The translations under genes and the position numbers were made by a program. A stretch of DNA of 64,000 nucleotides from Streptomonospora alba (GTDB lineage Bacteria > Actinomycetota > Actinomycetes > Streptosporangiales > Streptosporangiaceae). The notes below the pieces were generated by a model. That model searched no databases. It was not told the origin of the DNA and worked only from the letters and a program-made list of their open reading frames with translations. Position 1 is the stretch's first letter; the number at the start of each line of letters is the position of its first letter. Positions 10,336 to 18,897 of this stretch are shown one piece after another. The stretch covers positions 1 through 64,000 of the forward strand of contig NZ_JROO01000030.1 in NCBI RefSeq assembly GCF_000826685.1, read 5' to 3'.

Positions 10336-11067
10336 TCAGGCCCGCCGCGTGGGCGAGCGTGCCAGGCTGAGCCGGTAGAGCAGGCGGCAGTGGTCGACCG
10401 AACCGACCAGGTCGGAGGTCTCGACGGGGCGCTGCCCCTGGTAGTGGGTCCGCTCCACGACGAGCACGGGCAGTCCCGGCGCCAGCTTCAGCAGGCTGGA
10501 CTCGGGTTCGCGCAGCGGTCGTACGCCCACCTCTTCGACCACCCTGTCGACGGCCACCCCCGCGGCCCCCAGCCGCTGGAGCACGCCGGTGCCCGGCTCG
10601 GTGTCGGCGGGGGTGCGCAGCGTGCCCTGGGTGAGCGAAGCCGGCTCCCAGGCGGTGTGCAGCGCGACGGGTACGCCGTCGGCAGTGCCCAGGCAGCGCG
10701 TGCGAAAGACCCGCACACCGTCGCGCACGCCCAGCCGCCGGGCGACGAGGCCGCAGGCGGTCTCCGTGCAGGTGCCCAGGTCCTCGTGCCGCAGCGGGTC
10801 GACTCCGGAGCCCGAGGCGCGGTCGGTGCGGGAGAACCGGTGGATCTGCGGTACCGACCGCACGTAGTAGCCCGACCCGGGACGGGCCTCCACGAGCCCT
10901 TCGCTGACCAGCAGCCGCAGCGCGTGGCGGGAAACCTGCTCGCTGACCCCGTGGGAGCGGGCCAGCCGGGAGCGCGAGGGCAGGCGCGAACCGGGTTCGA
11001 GCTCGCCGTTGAGGATGGGTCTGCGCAACACGTCTGCCACCCACAGGTAGCGCGGTCGCCCTTCCAT
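10336..11067 (-). CDS. GntR/HutC-family transcriptional regulator
   Basis: Repressor of 243 residues. The N-terminal winged helix includes LPSRSRLARSHGVS, and a C-terminal UTRA-type effector domain is suggested by VERTHYQGQRPVE near the end. It starts at ATG 11067, two bases after the S9 peptidase stop, so both are probably cotranscribed. The effector is not recognisable. In an alternative reading the gene would start further upstream inside the peptidase gene, which is unlikely. Confidence 0.85.
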   Translation of the reverse strand: MEGRPRYLWVADVLRRPILNGELEPGSRLPSRSRLARSHGVSEQVSRHALRLLVSEGLVEARPGSGYYVRSVPQIHRFSRTDRASGSGVDPLRHEDLGTCTETACGLVARRLGVRDGVRVFRTRCLGTADGVPVALHTAWEPASLTQGTLRTPADTEPGTGVLQRLGAAGVAVDRVVEEVGVRPLREPESSLLKLAPGLPVLVVERTHYQGQRPVETSDLVGSVDHCRLLYRLSLARSPTRRA

Positions 11068-11069
11068 GG

Positions 11070-12911
11070 CTAGGACGCTCCCGGTGCCGCGCCCTCCCGC
11101 CGACCGGTGATTCTCAGCGCGAAGTCGAGCTCGGCCGCCATCTGGCGGATGCCCTCCTCCACGACGAAGGAGCCGTGCCCGGCGTCGAAGCGGTAGACCT
11201 CGTGGGGTTTGCCGAGCTCGGCGAGCCGGGCGAGGTAGTTGTCGATCTGGCGGATGGGGCAGCGCGGGTCGTTCTCTCCGGCCAGCACCAGCACGGGTGC
11301 CCGGACGTCGGCGACGTAGGTGATGGGCGAGGAGGTCCGGTACCGCTCGGGCACGTCCTCGGGCGATCCTCCGAACATCGACCTGTCGAAGGCGCGCAGC
11401 GCCTCCATCTCGTCGGCGTAGGCGGCCTCGAAGTCGGCGACCGGAACCGCCGCGATGCCGGCGCTCCAGTCGTCGGGCCTGCGGCCGAGCGCGAGCAGGG
11501 CCAGGTAGCCGCCCCACGAGCCGCCTTCGACGATCAGCCGGTCGGGGTCGGCCAGGCCGGTCTCGACGGCCCAGTCGCGCACCGCGGTGATGTCCTCCAA
11601 CTCGGTGACGCCCACACGGCCCTCCAGGGCGTCGCGCCAGGCGGTGCCGTAGCCGGTGGATCCCCGGTAGTTGACGCGCACCACCGCGAAGCCGTGGTCG
11701 ACCCATGCGGCCACGTCGGGCCTGAAAGCGTCGTAGTCCTGCGCCTGCGGGCCGCCGTGGACGACGAAGACCGCGGGATGGGGGCGTCGGCCGTCCTCCG
11801 GCAGGGAGACCAGCGCGTGGACCGATCCGCCGGGGCCGTCGACGTGCACGTCGTGGACCGGCACCGACGGAGGCGCCGCCGGTCCCTCGGGTTCGAGCAC
11901 CACGGTGCCGGCGGTGGAGCGCACGGCGGGCGGATGCTGGGAGTCCGACCAGGAGTACTCGACTGTGCCATCGGGCCGCGCTGTAGCGGCCGAGACCACC
12001 CCGGGCGGGACGTCGAGGGAGGTGAGGGTGCCGTCGGCCGGTGCGTAGCGGTGCAGCATGACGCGGCCCTGGCTCTCCTGAGTGATCAGGAGCGCTGCGG
12101 CGTCGGGCGTCCACTCGGCCGAGAGTTCACCGGACAGTCCGGTGTCGAGGTCGTGTTCGGCACCGGTGACCGGGTCCCAGATCAGGGGCGCGCGGCGGCC
12201 GCCGCGCTCGTGCAGCACCAGCAGCCGACGGCCGCCGGGCTCGAAGGCCACAGGGGTCAGGTCCCGGCCGGGACCGTCCCACAGGTCGCCCACGGTATCG
12301 GCGGGACCCGCGGTGCCGTCGCCGGAGTCGGGGCCCGGGGCCTGCGGTCCGTCCGAGGAGCCCTCGTGCAGGCGAAGTACGCGCACCGCCATGTGCCGAC
12401 TGTCGCCGTGCTCGCTGTGGGCCAGCGCCAGCAGCGAGCCGTCGTCGGACAGGTCGGCCACCCAGCCCTCGCAGCGGTGCGCGTACACGGTGCGCGCGGC
12501 CCGGCCGGCCGCACCCGCGTGCGCGCTGAAGCCCGCGTCGGTGGAGCGGCCCACCACGGCGAACCCCTCCGATCCGAGCGCCAGTCCGCCGATGTAGGAG
12601 GGGCCCAGGCCGGGCAGCGGGGTATCGTCGGCGCCCCCGGCGAACGGCTGCCGCCGCCATACGCCGAACTCGTCGCCGTCGGTGTCGTCGAACCACCAGA
12701 CCCAGGCGCCCTCGGGATCGAGCGCCCCGGTCTCGGTGCCGTTAGGGCGCTTGGTCAGCTGCCGCCGCTCGCCCGTAGCGCGGTCCCAGGCGTGCAGCTC
12801 CCACGTGCCGCTGATGTTGCTGCGGAAAAGCGAGCGGTCCGGCGCCTTCCTCGCCCACGAGGGAAGACTGACCCTGCCCGCGCGGAACCGCTCCTGCCAA
12901 CGCTCACCCAT
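11070..12911 (-). CDS. S9 family (prolyl oligopeptidase-like) serine peptidase
   Basis: Probably a cytoplasmic peptidase, since no signal peptide is seen. Its 613 residues comprise an N-terminal beta-propeller region (about 1-350) and a C-terminal alpha/beta hydrolase. The nucleophile is the Ser of GGSWGGY, the Asp is in GENDPRCP and the His in DAGHGSF, giving a complete triad. ATG 12911 has a GGAG only a few bases away. The next gene in the operon encodes a GntR regulator, so its peptide substrates or an ester may be linked to that effector; this is inference. Confidence 0.9.
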   Translation of the reverse strand: MGERWQERFRAGRVSLPSWARKAPDRSLFRSNISGTWELHAWDRATGERRQLTKRPNGTETGALDPEGAWVWWFDDTDGDEFGVWRRQPFAGGADDTPLPGLGPSYIGGLALGSEGFAVVGRSTDAGFSAHAGAAGRAARTVYAHRCEGWVADLSDDGSLLALAHSEHGDSRHMAVRVLRLHEGSSDGPQAPGPDSGDGTAGPADTVGDLWDGPGRDLTPVAFEPGGRRLLVLHERGGRRAPLIWDPVTGAEHDLDTGLSGELSAEWTPDAAALLITQESQGRVMLHRYAPADGTLTSLDVPPGVVSAATARPDGTVEYSWSDSQHPPAVRSTAGTVVLEPEGPAAPPSVPVHDVHVDGPGGSVHALVSLPEDGRRPHPAVFVVHGGPQAQDYDAFRPDVAAWVDHGFAVVRVNYRGSTGYGTAWRDALEGRVGVTELEDITAVRDWAVETGLADPDRLIVEGGSWGGYLALLALGRRPDDWSAGIAAVPVADFEAAYADEMEALRAFDRSMFGGSPEDVPERYRTSSPITYVADVRAPVLVLAGENDPRCPIRQIDNYLARLAELGKPHEVYRFDAGHGSFVVEEGIRQMAAELDFALRITGRREGAAPGAS

Positions 12912-12983
12912 GATCTCCAGTAAAGCAGCCTGGATGCCCCTGATGTGGGCGAATCGATCAGTAGGACGGGCCTGAGGAGGCGA

Positions 12984-13502
12984 TCAGCGCGGCAGTGCCG
13001 TGTCCACCGGCGACATCGCGACACCGTCGGCCGTCAGCAGCCGGTCCACCAGCGCGGGGTCGTAGTCGGCCAGCCCCGCCTCGTTGAGCACGACCATGTC
13101 GGTGGGGTGGGGCAGGACGTCGCGCGGGTGCCCCTGGCAGACGCCGCCGATCTCCGCCGGATCGGGGGCGAAGCCCTCGGGCACCACGCAGGGCCGCAGG
13201 GCCCGGTAGATGTGCATGCGGAACCAGAACGGCCCGGCCTCCTCGGTGCGGCCGCGGATGTCGTAGATCCCCGTGGGCGCCAGCGGTCCCAGGCTCACCC
13301 CCGACTCCTCGGCCGCCTCACGGCGTGCGGCCTGCTCGGCGCTCTCGCCCTCCTGGATGCGCCCGCCCGGAAGCAGCCAGTGGCCCGCGAACACGCCTCG
13401 GTTCTGCAACACGAAGGTGAGGGTCCGCTCGGGTCCGGGGGCGATGGCGGCGGCGGTCATCAACGGGGCGGGGCCGGTCGAAGGGCGAGCGGGGGTCGTC
13501 AT
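12984..13502 (-). CDS. Nudix hydrolase
   Basis: Predicted to hydrolyse a nucleoside diphosphate linked to another group, 172 aa. The full Nudix box is present as GRIQEGE...RREAAEESGV (G-x5-E-x7-REuxEExGu) near residue 53. Start at ATG 13502 after AGGAG. The substrate cannot be told from sequence. It lies 72 bp beyond the S9 peptidase start on the same strand. Confidence 0.88.
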   Translation of the reverse strand: MTTPARPSTGPAPLMTAAAIAPGPERTLTFVLQNRGVFAGHWLLPGGRIQEGESAEQAARREAAEESGVSLGPLAPTGIYDIRGRTEEAGPFWFRMHIYRALRPCVVPEGFAPDPAEIGGVCQGHPRDVLPHPTDMVVLNEAGLADYDPALVDRLLTADGVAMSPVDTALPR

Positions 13503-13856
13503 ACGGGGGTCTCCTGGTCGACGCCGGGGGATGGCTGCCGGTGCGCCCGGCCGCGGGTGCGACGAGGCGGACTCCGGCGCGTCGGGACGCCGGCGGCCGG
13601 AGGGAGGTCGCCGCACCGCCGCCCGGGGGCCTCCGGTCGGGTGCGCAGACCAGCCTTGCGCATGCGCGGCCGTCGGCGCCACCGCGGGGCCGGTCCGAAA
13701 CGGCGGGGACCGCGCCGCGGTCCGCGGCACCGTTGGGCGCGTCCCCGTGTCCGTGCAGGCACGAAGGGTTTCCCGTGAAACCGGCAGGGGGTTCCGCCAG
13801 GCGCGAAGGAACCGGGAACGCCCGGGTCGCAAGTGTGCGCACCGGCTCCGGATACA
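13503..13856. other. Intergenic region with one parS-like site
   Basis: About 350 bp between the Nudix gene and the E2 terminator. No convincing gene is seen on either strand; long frames here are antisense-like Arg/Pro/Ala runs. The only notable content is the parS-like sequence reported separately. Confidence 0.6.
13767..13782. promoter_or_regulatory. parS-like centromere site
   Basis: GGTTTCCCGTGAAACC differs at a single base from the GTTTCACGTGAAAC core of bacterial parS, the ParB-binding site. It lies in an intergenic region near genes (dnaX, recR, lysC) that are often origin-proximal in actinomycetes. Binding by ParB is inferred. Confidence 0.5.
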
Positions 13857-13894
13857 CGGCGGCGCCCGCCCCGCGCACGGGACGGGCGCCGCCG
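13857..13894 (-). terminator. Terminator of the E1/E2 operon
   Basis: A 12-bp inverted repeat CGGCGGCGCCCG with a 14-nt loop (itself able to pair CC with GG) sits 15 bp beyond the E2 stop. Confidence 0.6.
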
Positions 13895-13909
13895 GGATGC
13901 GGGAACCGC

Positions 13910-15226
13910 CTAGACGACGATCCGCATCGGGTTCTCCAGCACCTCGGCGAGGTCTTTCAGGAAGGCCGCGCCGACCGCGCCGTCGACCGCGCGGTGGTCC
14001 ACCGACAGCTCCAGGGCCATGGTGTTGCGGGCCACGACCTCGCCCTCGTGCACCACCGGCTGCTGCTTCATCGCCCCCACGGCCAGGATCGCCGCTTCCG
14101 GCGGGTTGATGACCGCCGAGAAGCTGTCCATCCCGTACATGCCGAGGTTGCTGACGCTGAAGGTGCCGCCGCTCATCTCCTGCGGCTTCAGCTTGCCCTC
14201 GCGGGCGCGCTCGGCGAGCTCGCGGCTGCGCTGGGCGATCTCCGAGAGCGGCATCCTGTCGGCCTCGTGCAGCACCGGCACGATCAACCCGGCCTCCACC
14301 GCCACCGCGACGCCCACGTTGACGCGGCCGTGCTGCAGCAGCTTCTCGTCCACCCACGAGCGGTTGACCTCGGGGTGGGCGCGCAGTGCCGTGGCGCAGG
14401 CCTTGACGATCAGGTCGTTGAAACTGACCTTGGTTCCGGCGCTCTCCAACCGGGCGTTGATCTGGGACCGGAAGCCCTTGAGCGGCTCGGCGTCGATCGT
14501 GCGCCGCAGGTAGAAGTGCGGGGCCTCCTGCTTGCTCTGGGTGAGGCGGCGCGCGATCACCTTGCGCACGTTGCTCACCTGCAGCTCGGAGGAGTCCCGG
14601 CCGTCGTCGTAGCCTTCCTGGCCTGCGGACGCCGCCGGTGCCGCGGCCTGCGGCGCAGTGGCGGTCGCCGGGGTCTCGGGCTGGGGTTGGCCCTGCTTGG
14701 CCGCCGCCTCGATGTCGGCGCGCACGATCCGGCCCTTGGGCCCCGATCCGCTGATGGACTCGATGTCCACCCCGTACTCGCGGGCCAGTCGGCGCGCCAG
14801 CGGGGAACTGCGCGGGCGCGTGCCTTCCTCGCCGTCGGGGCCGGAGGCGGCGGGCTGCTGCGGAGCCTGCTCGGCGGGCTGCTGCTCCTGCTCCTGGGCC
14901 GCCGGCTCCTGCTCGCCCCCGCCCTCGGCGGGCTCCTGCTCGGCGGGTGCCGCCGCGCCGCCGGAGGAGGACTCCTCGGGCACCGCGTCAGGACTGTCGC
15001 CGAGGTGGCCGATCACCTCGCCGATGGGGACCGTGTCGCCCTCCGAGACCGCCTGCTTGACCAGGTAGCCGTCCTCATAGGCCTCGTACTCCATGACGGC
15101 CTTGTCGGTCTCGATCTCGACCAGGACGTCGCCCGAGGTGACCTTGTCGCCGACGTTCTTGACCCAGGAGCTGATGACGCCTTCCTCCATGGTGTCGGAG
15201 AGGCGCGGCATGTAGATCTCTGTCAT
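13910..15226 (-). CDS. Dihydrolipoamide acyltransferase, E2 of a 2-oxoacid dehydrogenase
   Basis: Core of the complex that transfers the acyl group from E1 to CoA. Its 438 residues have one lipoyl domain with the modified lysine in IETDKAV (Lys42), an Ala/Pro/Glu/Gln linker, an E1/E3-binding domain (about 138-175, with SPLARRLAREYG and GSGPKGRI), a second linker and the catalytic domain ending in SVDHRAVDG, with the HxxxDG residues. The start at ATG 15226 follows AAGGGGAA and lies 14 bp after E1-beta. No lipoamide dehydrogenase (E3) is in the cluster, so it is presumably shared. Confidence 0.93.
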   Translation of the reverse strand: MTEIYMPRLSDTMEEGVISSWVKNVGDKVTSGDVLVEIETDKAVMEYEAYEDGYLVKQAVSEGDTVPIGEVIGHLGDSPDAVPEESSSGGAAAPAEQEPAEGGGEQEPAAQEQEQQPAEQAPQQPAASGPDGEEGTRPRSSPLARRLAREYGVDIESISGSGPKGRIVRADIEAAAKQGQPQPETPATATAPQAAAPAASAGQEGYDDGRDSSELQVSNVRKVIARRLTQSKQEAPHFYLRRTIDAEPLKGFRSQINARLESAGTKVSFNDLIVKACATALRAHPEVNRSWVDEKLLQHGRVNVGVAVAVEAGLIVPVLHEADRMPLSEIAQRSRELAERAREGKLKPQEMSGGTFSVSNLGMYGMDSFSAVINPPEAAILAVGAMKQQPVVHEGEVVARNTMALELSVDHRAVDGAVGAAFLKDLAEVLENPMRIVV

Positions 15227-15240
15227 CGTGTGGTTCCCCT

Positions 15241-16239
15241 TCACCCGACTCGCTTGCCCACAGCGCTCAGGGTCTCCTTGACGGCGGTGGTGATCGACTC
15301 GGCCGACGGCAGCGCCGCGTTCTCCAGCGGCTTGGCGTAGGGGAGGGGAACCTCGGCCATGGCCACGCGGCGCACCGGAGCGTCGAGGTAGTCGAAGGCG
15401 CCCTCCTGGATGGATGCGGCGATCTCGGCGCCGATCCCGTAAGTCAGCCAGTCGTCCTCGGCGATCACCGCGCACCCGGTCTTGCGGACCGAGTCGACGA
15501 CGGTCTGCCGGTCGAGGGGCCGCAGGCTGCGCAGGTCCACGACCTCGACGCTGACGTCCTGCTCGGCAAGCTCCTCGGCGACCCGCAGGCTCATGGCGGC
15601 CATGCGCGAGTAGCCGATGAGGGTGATGTCGCTGCCTTCGCGGGTCACGGCGGCCCGGCCGATCTCGGCGACCGTCTCGTCGCCGTCGGGAACCTCGCCC
15701 TTGGAGTTGTACAGGCCCAGGTTCTCCAGCAGCATCACCGGGTCGTCGTCGCGGATGGCGGCGCGCAGCATCGCGGCGGCGTCGGCGGGGGAGCTGGGGG
15801 CGATGACCTTCAGCCCGGGGACGAAGGCGTAGAAGAGCTCGATGTTCTGGGAGTGCGTGGCGCCGAGCTGCTGCCCGCCGCCGCCCGGCGTGCGGATCAC
15901 CATCGGCACACTGGTCTGGCCGCCGAACATGCCGTAGACCTTGGCGGCGTGGTTGATGATCTGGTCGACGGCGATCAGCGAGAAGTTGATCGTCATCAGC
16001 TCGACGACGGGCCGCAGCCCCAGCATCGCCGTGCCTACGGCGGCCCCGACGAAGCCCTCCTCCGAGATCGGGGTGTCGCGCACCCGCTGCTCGCCGAACT
16101 CGTTCAGCAGCCCTTCGGTGATCTTGTAGGAGCCCTCGAAGAGCCCGATCTCCTCGCCGAGAAGCAGCACGTTGTCGTCGCGGAGCATCTCCGCCCGCAG
16201 CGTGTCGCGCAGGGCCTGGCGGTAAGTGATCACAGACAT
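15241..16239 (-). CDS. 2-oxoacid (pyruvate-type) dehydrogenase E1 beta subunit
   Basis: Beta subunit of the thiamine-diphosphate E1, 332 aa. The N-terminus has LLLGEEIG, followed by RVRDTPISEEGFVG and the EL(M)TINF region typical of pyruvate dehydrogenase E1-beta proteins; acetoin or branched-chain substrates remain possible. ATG 16239 follows AAGGAG. It lies 18 bp after E1-alpha and 14 bp before E2, so the three make one operon. Confidence 0.92.
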   Translation of the reverse strand: MSVITYRQALRDTLRAEMLRDDNVLLLGEEIGLFEGSYKITEGLLNEFGEQRVRDTPISEEGFVGAAVGTAMLGLRPVVELMTINFSLIAVDQIINHAAKVYGMFGGQTSVPMVIRTPGGGGQQLGATHSQNIELFYAFVPGLKVIAPSSPADAAAMLRAAIRDDDPVMLLENLGLYNSKGEVPDGDETVAEIGRAAVTREGSDITLIGYSRMAAMSLRVAEELAEQDVSVEVVDLRSLRPLDRQTVVDSVRKTGCAVIAEDDWLTYGIGAEIAASIQEGAFDYLDAPVRRVAMAEVPLPYAKPLENAALPSAESITTAVKETLSAVGKRVG

Positions 16240-16257
16240 GTACCCGCTCCTTGAGGT

Positions 16258-17385
16258 CTATTCGGCGAACACCGGGTCGGCGGGCATGCGGCGCGACTCG
16301 TTCGCCACGGGGGTGGCGTAGGTGTAGTCGAACAACGTGGAGACGTCGGGAGAAGGACTGTTCTCCGCGAAGTCGGCGGCGTCGGCGACCTCCTCCTTGA
16401 CCGCGTCGGCGATCTCCTTCTTCTTCTCCTCGGTCAGCACGCCGGCCTTCTCCAGCTGTTCCTCGAACGCGGCCACGGGGTCGTTGGCCCGGGCCTCGGC
16501 CACCTGATCCTCGGTGCGGTACTTGGCGGGGTCGACCACCGAGTGGCCCTTGAGGCGGTAGCTCGTGCACTCCAGGATGTAGGGCCGCTTCTCGGAGCGG
16601 GCCTTCTCGACGAGGTCGACGGCCGCGTCGCGCACCGCGAGGACGTCGCGGCCGTCGACGCGCACGCCCTCGATACGGAAGGCGGAGCCGCGCTTGTACA
16701 GGTCGGGTTCGGCGGAGGAGCGCTCGACCGAGGTGCCCATGCCGGTGAAGTTGTTCACGATGGCGTAGACGATGGGCAGGTTCCACAGCGACGCGAGGTT
16801 GAGGGACTCGTGCCAGGCGCCGATGTTGGTGGTGCCGTCACCCATCTGGCACATGACGACCTCGTCGCCGCCGCGGTAGGTCACGGCCAGCGCGGCGCCG
16901 GTGGCCAGGGGCAGCTGGCCGCCGACGATGCCGTAGCCCCCGAGCATGCGCGTCTCGGTGTCGTACATGTGCATGGAACCGCCCCAGCCCTTGGCCACGC
17001 CGTCGCTGCGGCCGTAGAGCTCGGCCATGACCCGCCGCGGGCTCATGCCCTTGTGGATGGCGTAGCCGTGGTCGCGGTAGTTGGTGTAGAGGTAGTCGCG
17101 CTCCTTGAGGGAGTCCATGAGACCCACGACCGTGGCCTCCTCGCCCAGGTTCAGGTGGCAGTAGCCGCCGATGCGGGCCTGGGTGTAGGCCTGTCCCGTA
17201 CGCTCCTCGAACCGGCGGACGAGGACCATCCGCCGGTAGTAGTCGAGCAGGACGTCGGGTTTCTCGTCGGCGACACCGGAGGTGGTGCCGCCGGTGGCCG
17301 AGGTGGTGCTGTCTTTCCGGCTCCGCCGGCGGCCCCCCGTGCTCTTGGCGGTGCCGCCGCCCTTCGCCTTGGCCGTGTCAGCCAT
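16258..17385 (-). CDS. 2-oxoacid (pyruvate-type) dehydrogenase E1 alpha subunit
   Basis: Alpha subunit of E1, which decarboxylates the 2-oxoacid on thiamine diphosphate. The 375-aa protein has a low-complexity Lys/Gly/Thr leader of about 45 residues, then the GGSMHM region and the GDGTTNIGAWHE...NN cofactor motif. The phosphorylation-loop-like RLKGHSVVDPAKYR is also present. ATG 17385 follows AAAGG. Its leader region of about 280 bp and the promoter with palindromic operator upstream suggest control by the neighbouring FCD regulator. Confidence 0.92.
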   Translation of the reverse strand: MADTAKAKGGGTAKSTGGRRRSRKDSTTSATGGTTSGVADEKPDVLLDYYRRMVLVRRFEERTGQAYTQARIGGYCHLNLGEEATVVGLMDSLKERDYLYTNYRDHGYAIHKGMSPRRVMAELYGRSDGVAKGWGGSMHMYDTETRMLGGYGIVGGQLPLATGAALAVTYRGGDEVVMCQMGDGTTNIGAWHESLNLASLWNLPIVYAIVNNFTGMGTSVERSSAEPDLYKRGSAFRIEGVRVDGRDVLAVRDAAVDLVEKARSEKRPYILECTSYRLKGHSVVDPAKYRTEDQVAEARANDPVAAFEEQLEKAGVLTEEKKKEIADAVKEEVADAADFAENSPSPDVSTLFDYTYATPVANESRRMPADPVFAE

Positions 17386-17661
17386 GCTGGTGCCTTTCTA
17401 CGTGCGGAGGCGGCCGACCCGGGCCGGTAGGCCCAGGAGGCCACTACCCGGGTTCGCGGTCGGAACCGGGCCCGGGAGAGGGTGCGCCGACGCCGGGCTC
17501 GATCGGCGGGGCGCGCAAGTGGCTGTTAGCTGTTCGTGGCTGGACTCGCGGTCCGCCCGCCTCCCGAGTCACCCTTCCCCGGTTCCGGGCTCGGGTCACC
17601 CGTTTCGGTCGGCTCGCGTAGCTCCGTCGACCCACATACCGTGTGACGTGTGTCGTGGCAC

Positions 17662-17693
17662 ACTCTACGTATTGATCGATGATCGATCAATAC
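17662..17693 (-). promoter_or_regulatory. Promoter and palindromic operator of the E1/E2 operon
   Basis: On the minus strand TTGATC (17690-17685) and TAGAGT (17667-17662) are spaced by exactly 17 bp. A near-perfect palindrome with 12-bp arms (GTATTGATCGAT, one central base, 17669-17693) covers the -35 box and spacer. A bound protein would block polymerase. The FCD-type GntR protein encoded 58 bp away is the natural candidate. Confidence 0.72.
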
Positions 17694-17750
17694 GACTTTA
17701 AGGGACGTACGCGGCGGATCGGGCAGGCGAGGCGGTGTCCGCTCCCGTGG

Positions 17751-18428
17751 TCACTCGGCGCGGCCGAAGGTCTTGACGGCGGCGTCGACGTAGTTCAGGA
17801 CATGTTCGCGCACCATCCGACCCACGTCCGGGTCGCCTCTGCGGAACGCGTCGGTGATCTGGGCGTGGTCGACGGCCTTGGCGTGCAGCTCCATGTTCAG
17901 CCACCGCACCGACAGCCGTGTCCACACGTCCACCCCCAGCGACTCCCAGGTGTGGGACAACACACTGTTGTCCGCCGCACGGACGATCTCGCGGTGGAAC
18001 TCCACGCTGTGCTTGATCTGCTCCTCGACGTCGCCGTCGGCGGTGGCCCGCCGCAGCGCCTCGACCTCGCGCTCCAGCGGACTCGGATCGACCGACAGCC
18101 GCGGCGCCGCCAACTCGGCCGCGACCAGCTCCAGACCGGCGCGTACCGGATATATCTCGGCCATGTCGGCGACACCGAAGTCGCGCACTCGCGCGCCCTT
18201 GTTGGGCACCGACTCGATCAGGCGCAGGTTCTCCAGTTCCCGCAGCGCCTCGCGTACGGGCGCCTGGCTGACGTTGAACTCGGTCGCCACGCGGCGCTCG
18301 ACGATGCGCTCGCCCGGTTGCCAGCGGCCCGAGAGCAGACCCTCCACCAGCATGCGCCGGATCTGCTCCCGCAGCGGGTTCCGGGCCAGGCGGGCGGGGT
18401 CCTCCGGCCACTGGGGGAGGTCGACCAT
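17751..18428 (-). CDS. FadR/FCD-subfamily GntR transcriptional regulator
   Basis: Regulator of 225 residues with an N-terminal GntR winged helix (about 20-85, including VERRVATEFNVSQAPVREALRELE) and an all-helical FCD domain in the C-terminal half with the metal- or ligand-binding pattern ending HAQITDAFRRGD...REHV. Such proteins (PdhR, LldR, FadR) commonly bind organic acids. ATG 18428 follows AAAGG; a TTG directly upstream is also in frame. It is transcribed towards the E1/E2 operon and is likely its pyruvate- or acid-responsive repressor (inference). Confidence 0.87.
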   Translation of the reverse strand: MVDLPQWPEDPARLARNPLREQIRRMLVEGLLSGRWQPGERIVERRVATEFNVSQAPVREALRELENLRLIESVPNKGARVRDFGVADMAEIYPVRAGLELVAAELAAPRLSVDPSPLEREVEALRRATADGDVEEQIKHSVEFHREIVRAADNSVLSHTWESLGVDVWTRLSVRWLNMELHAKAVDHAQITDAFRRGDPDVGRMVREHVLNYVDAAVKTFGRAE

Positions 18429-18897
18429 CAACGGCCTTTCTGCTCAGGGCCCCGGTCAGGGCGTCGCGCGATCGAACGTCGTCGGGGGATTCCCTTACGA
18501 AGCGTGCCATACACGGCGCCCGCGGTACCCCCGCCGGGCTCCCCTCCGCTGCGCGGCCACCGGTGCCCGGCGGCGGGGTGAACAGTGTCGGGGAACACGC
18601 TGACGAGCCGATGAATACGGAGGTCGTCGGCGCGGCGCTGGGGGAATGTCAGTGCCGCCTCAGGTGGCGGGACGCTATGCTCGACTGTCGGAAATGTTCC
18701 TTGAAAGCTGGGTAGCGTGACCGTGTGCACCGTCCCCGCGGTCCAAACGTCCCAGTTACCGGGGAGGCCCTGACCATGGCGACCCCGGCGACTTAGCGCA
18801 TCTGTCCCCAACCGATCCAATCCGAGCGGCGAGCCCGTCCCCCAACGCACAAACGTGCCGCAGGCCAGCCCACGAATCGTGAGACAGCACTGAGCAC
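18429..18897 (+). other. Intergenic leader region upstream of the PAP2 gene
   Basis: About 470 bp without a sizeable gene. It holds a possible -10 TATGCT (18676-18681) and, near its end, a six-codon frame ATG GCG ACC CCG GCG ACT TAG (18776-18796) with an excellent GGGGAGG ribosome site 8 bp upstream. Stretches AGCTGGG and CCCAGTT could pair. It may be a structured 5' leader; no known riboswitch is recognised. Confidence 0.35.

Noticed and set aside
13541-15340. 599-aa rightward frame over the E2 gene
   Set aside because: Composition is His/Arg/Leu-rich without ribosome site; the E2 gene on the other strand is certain.
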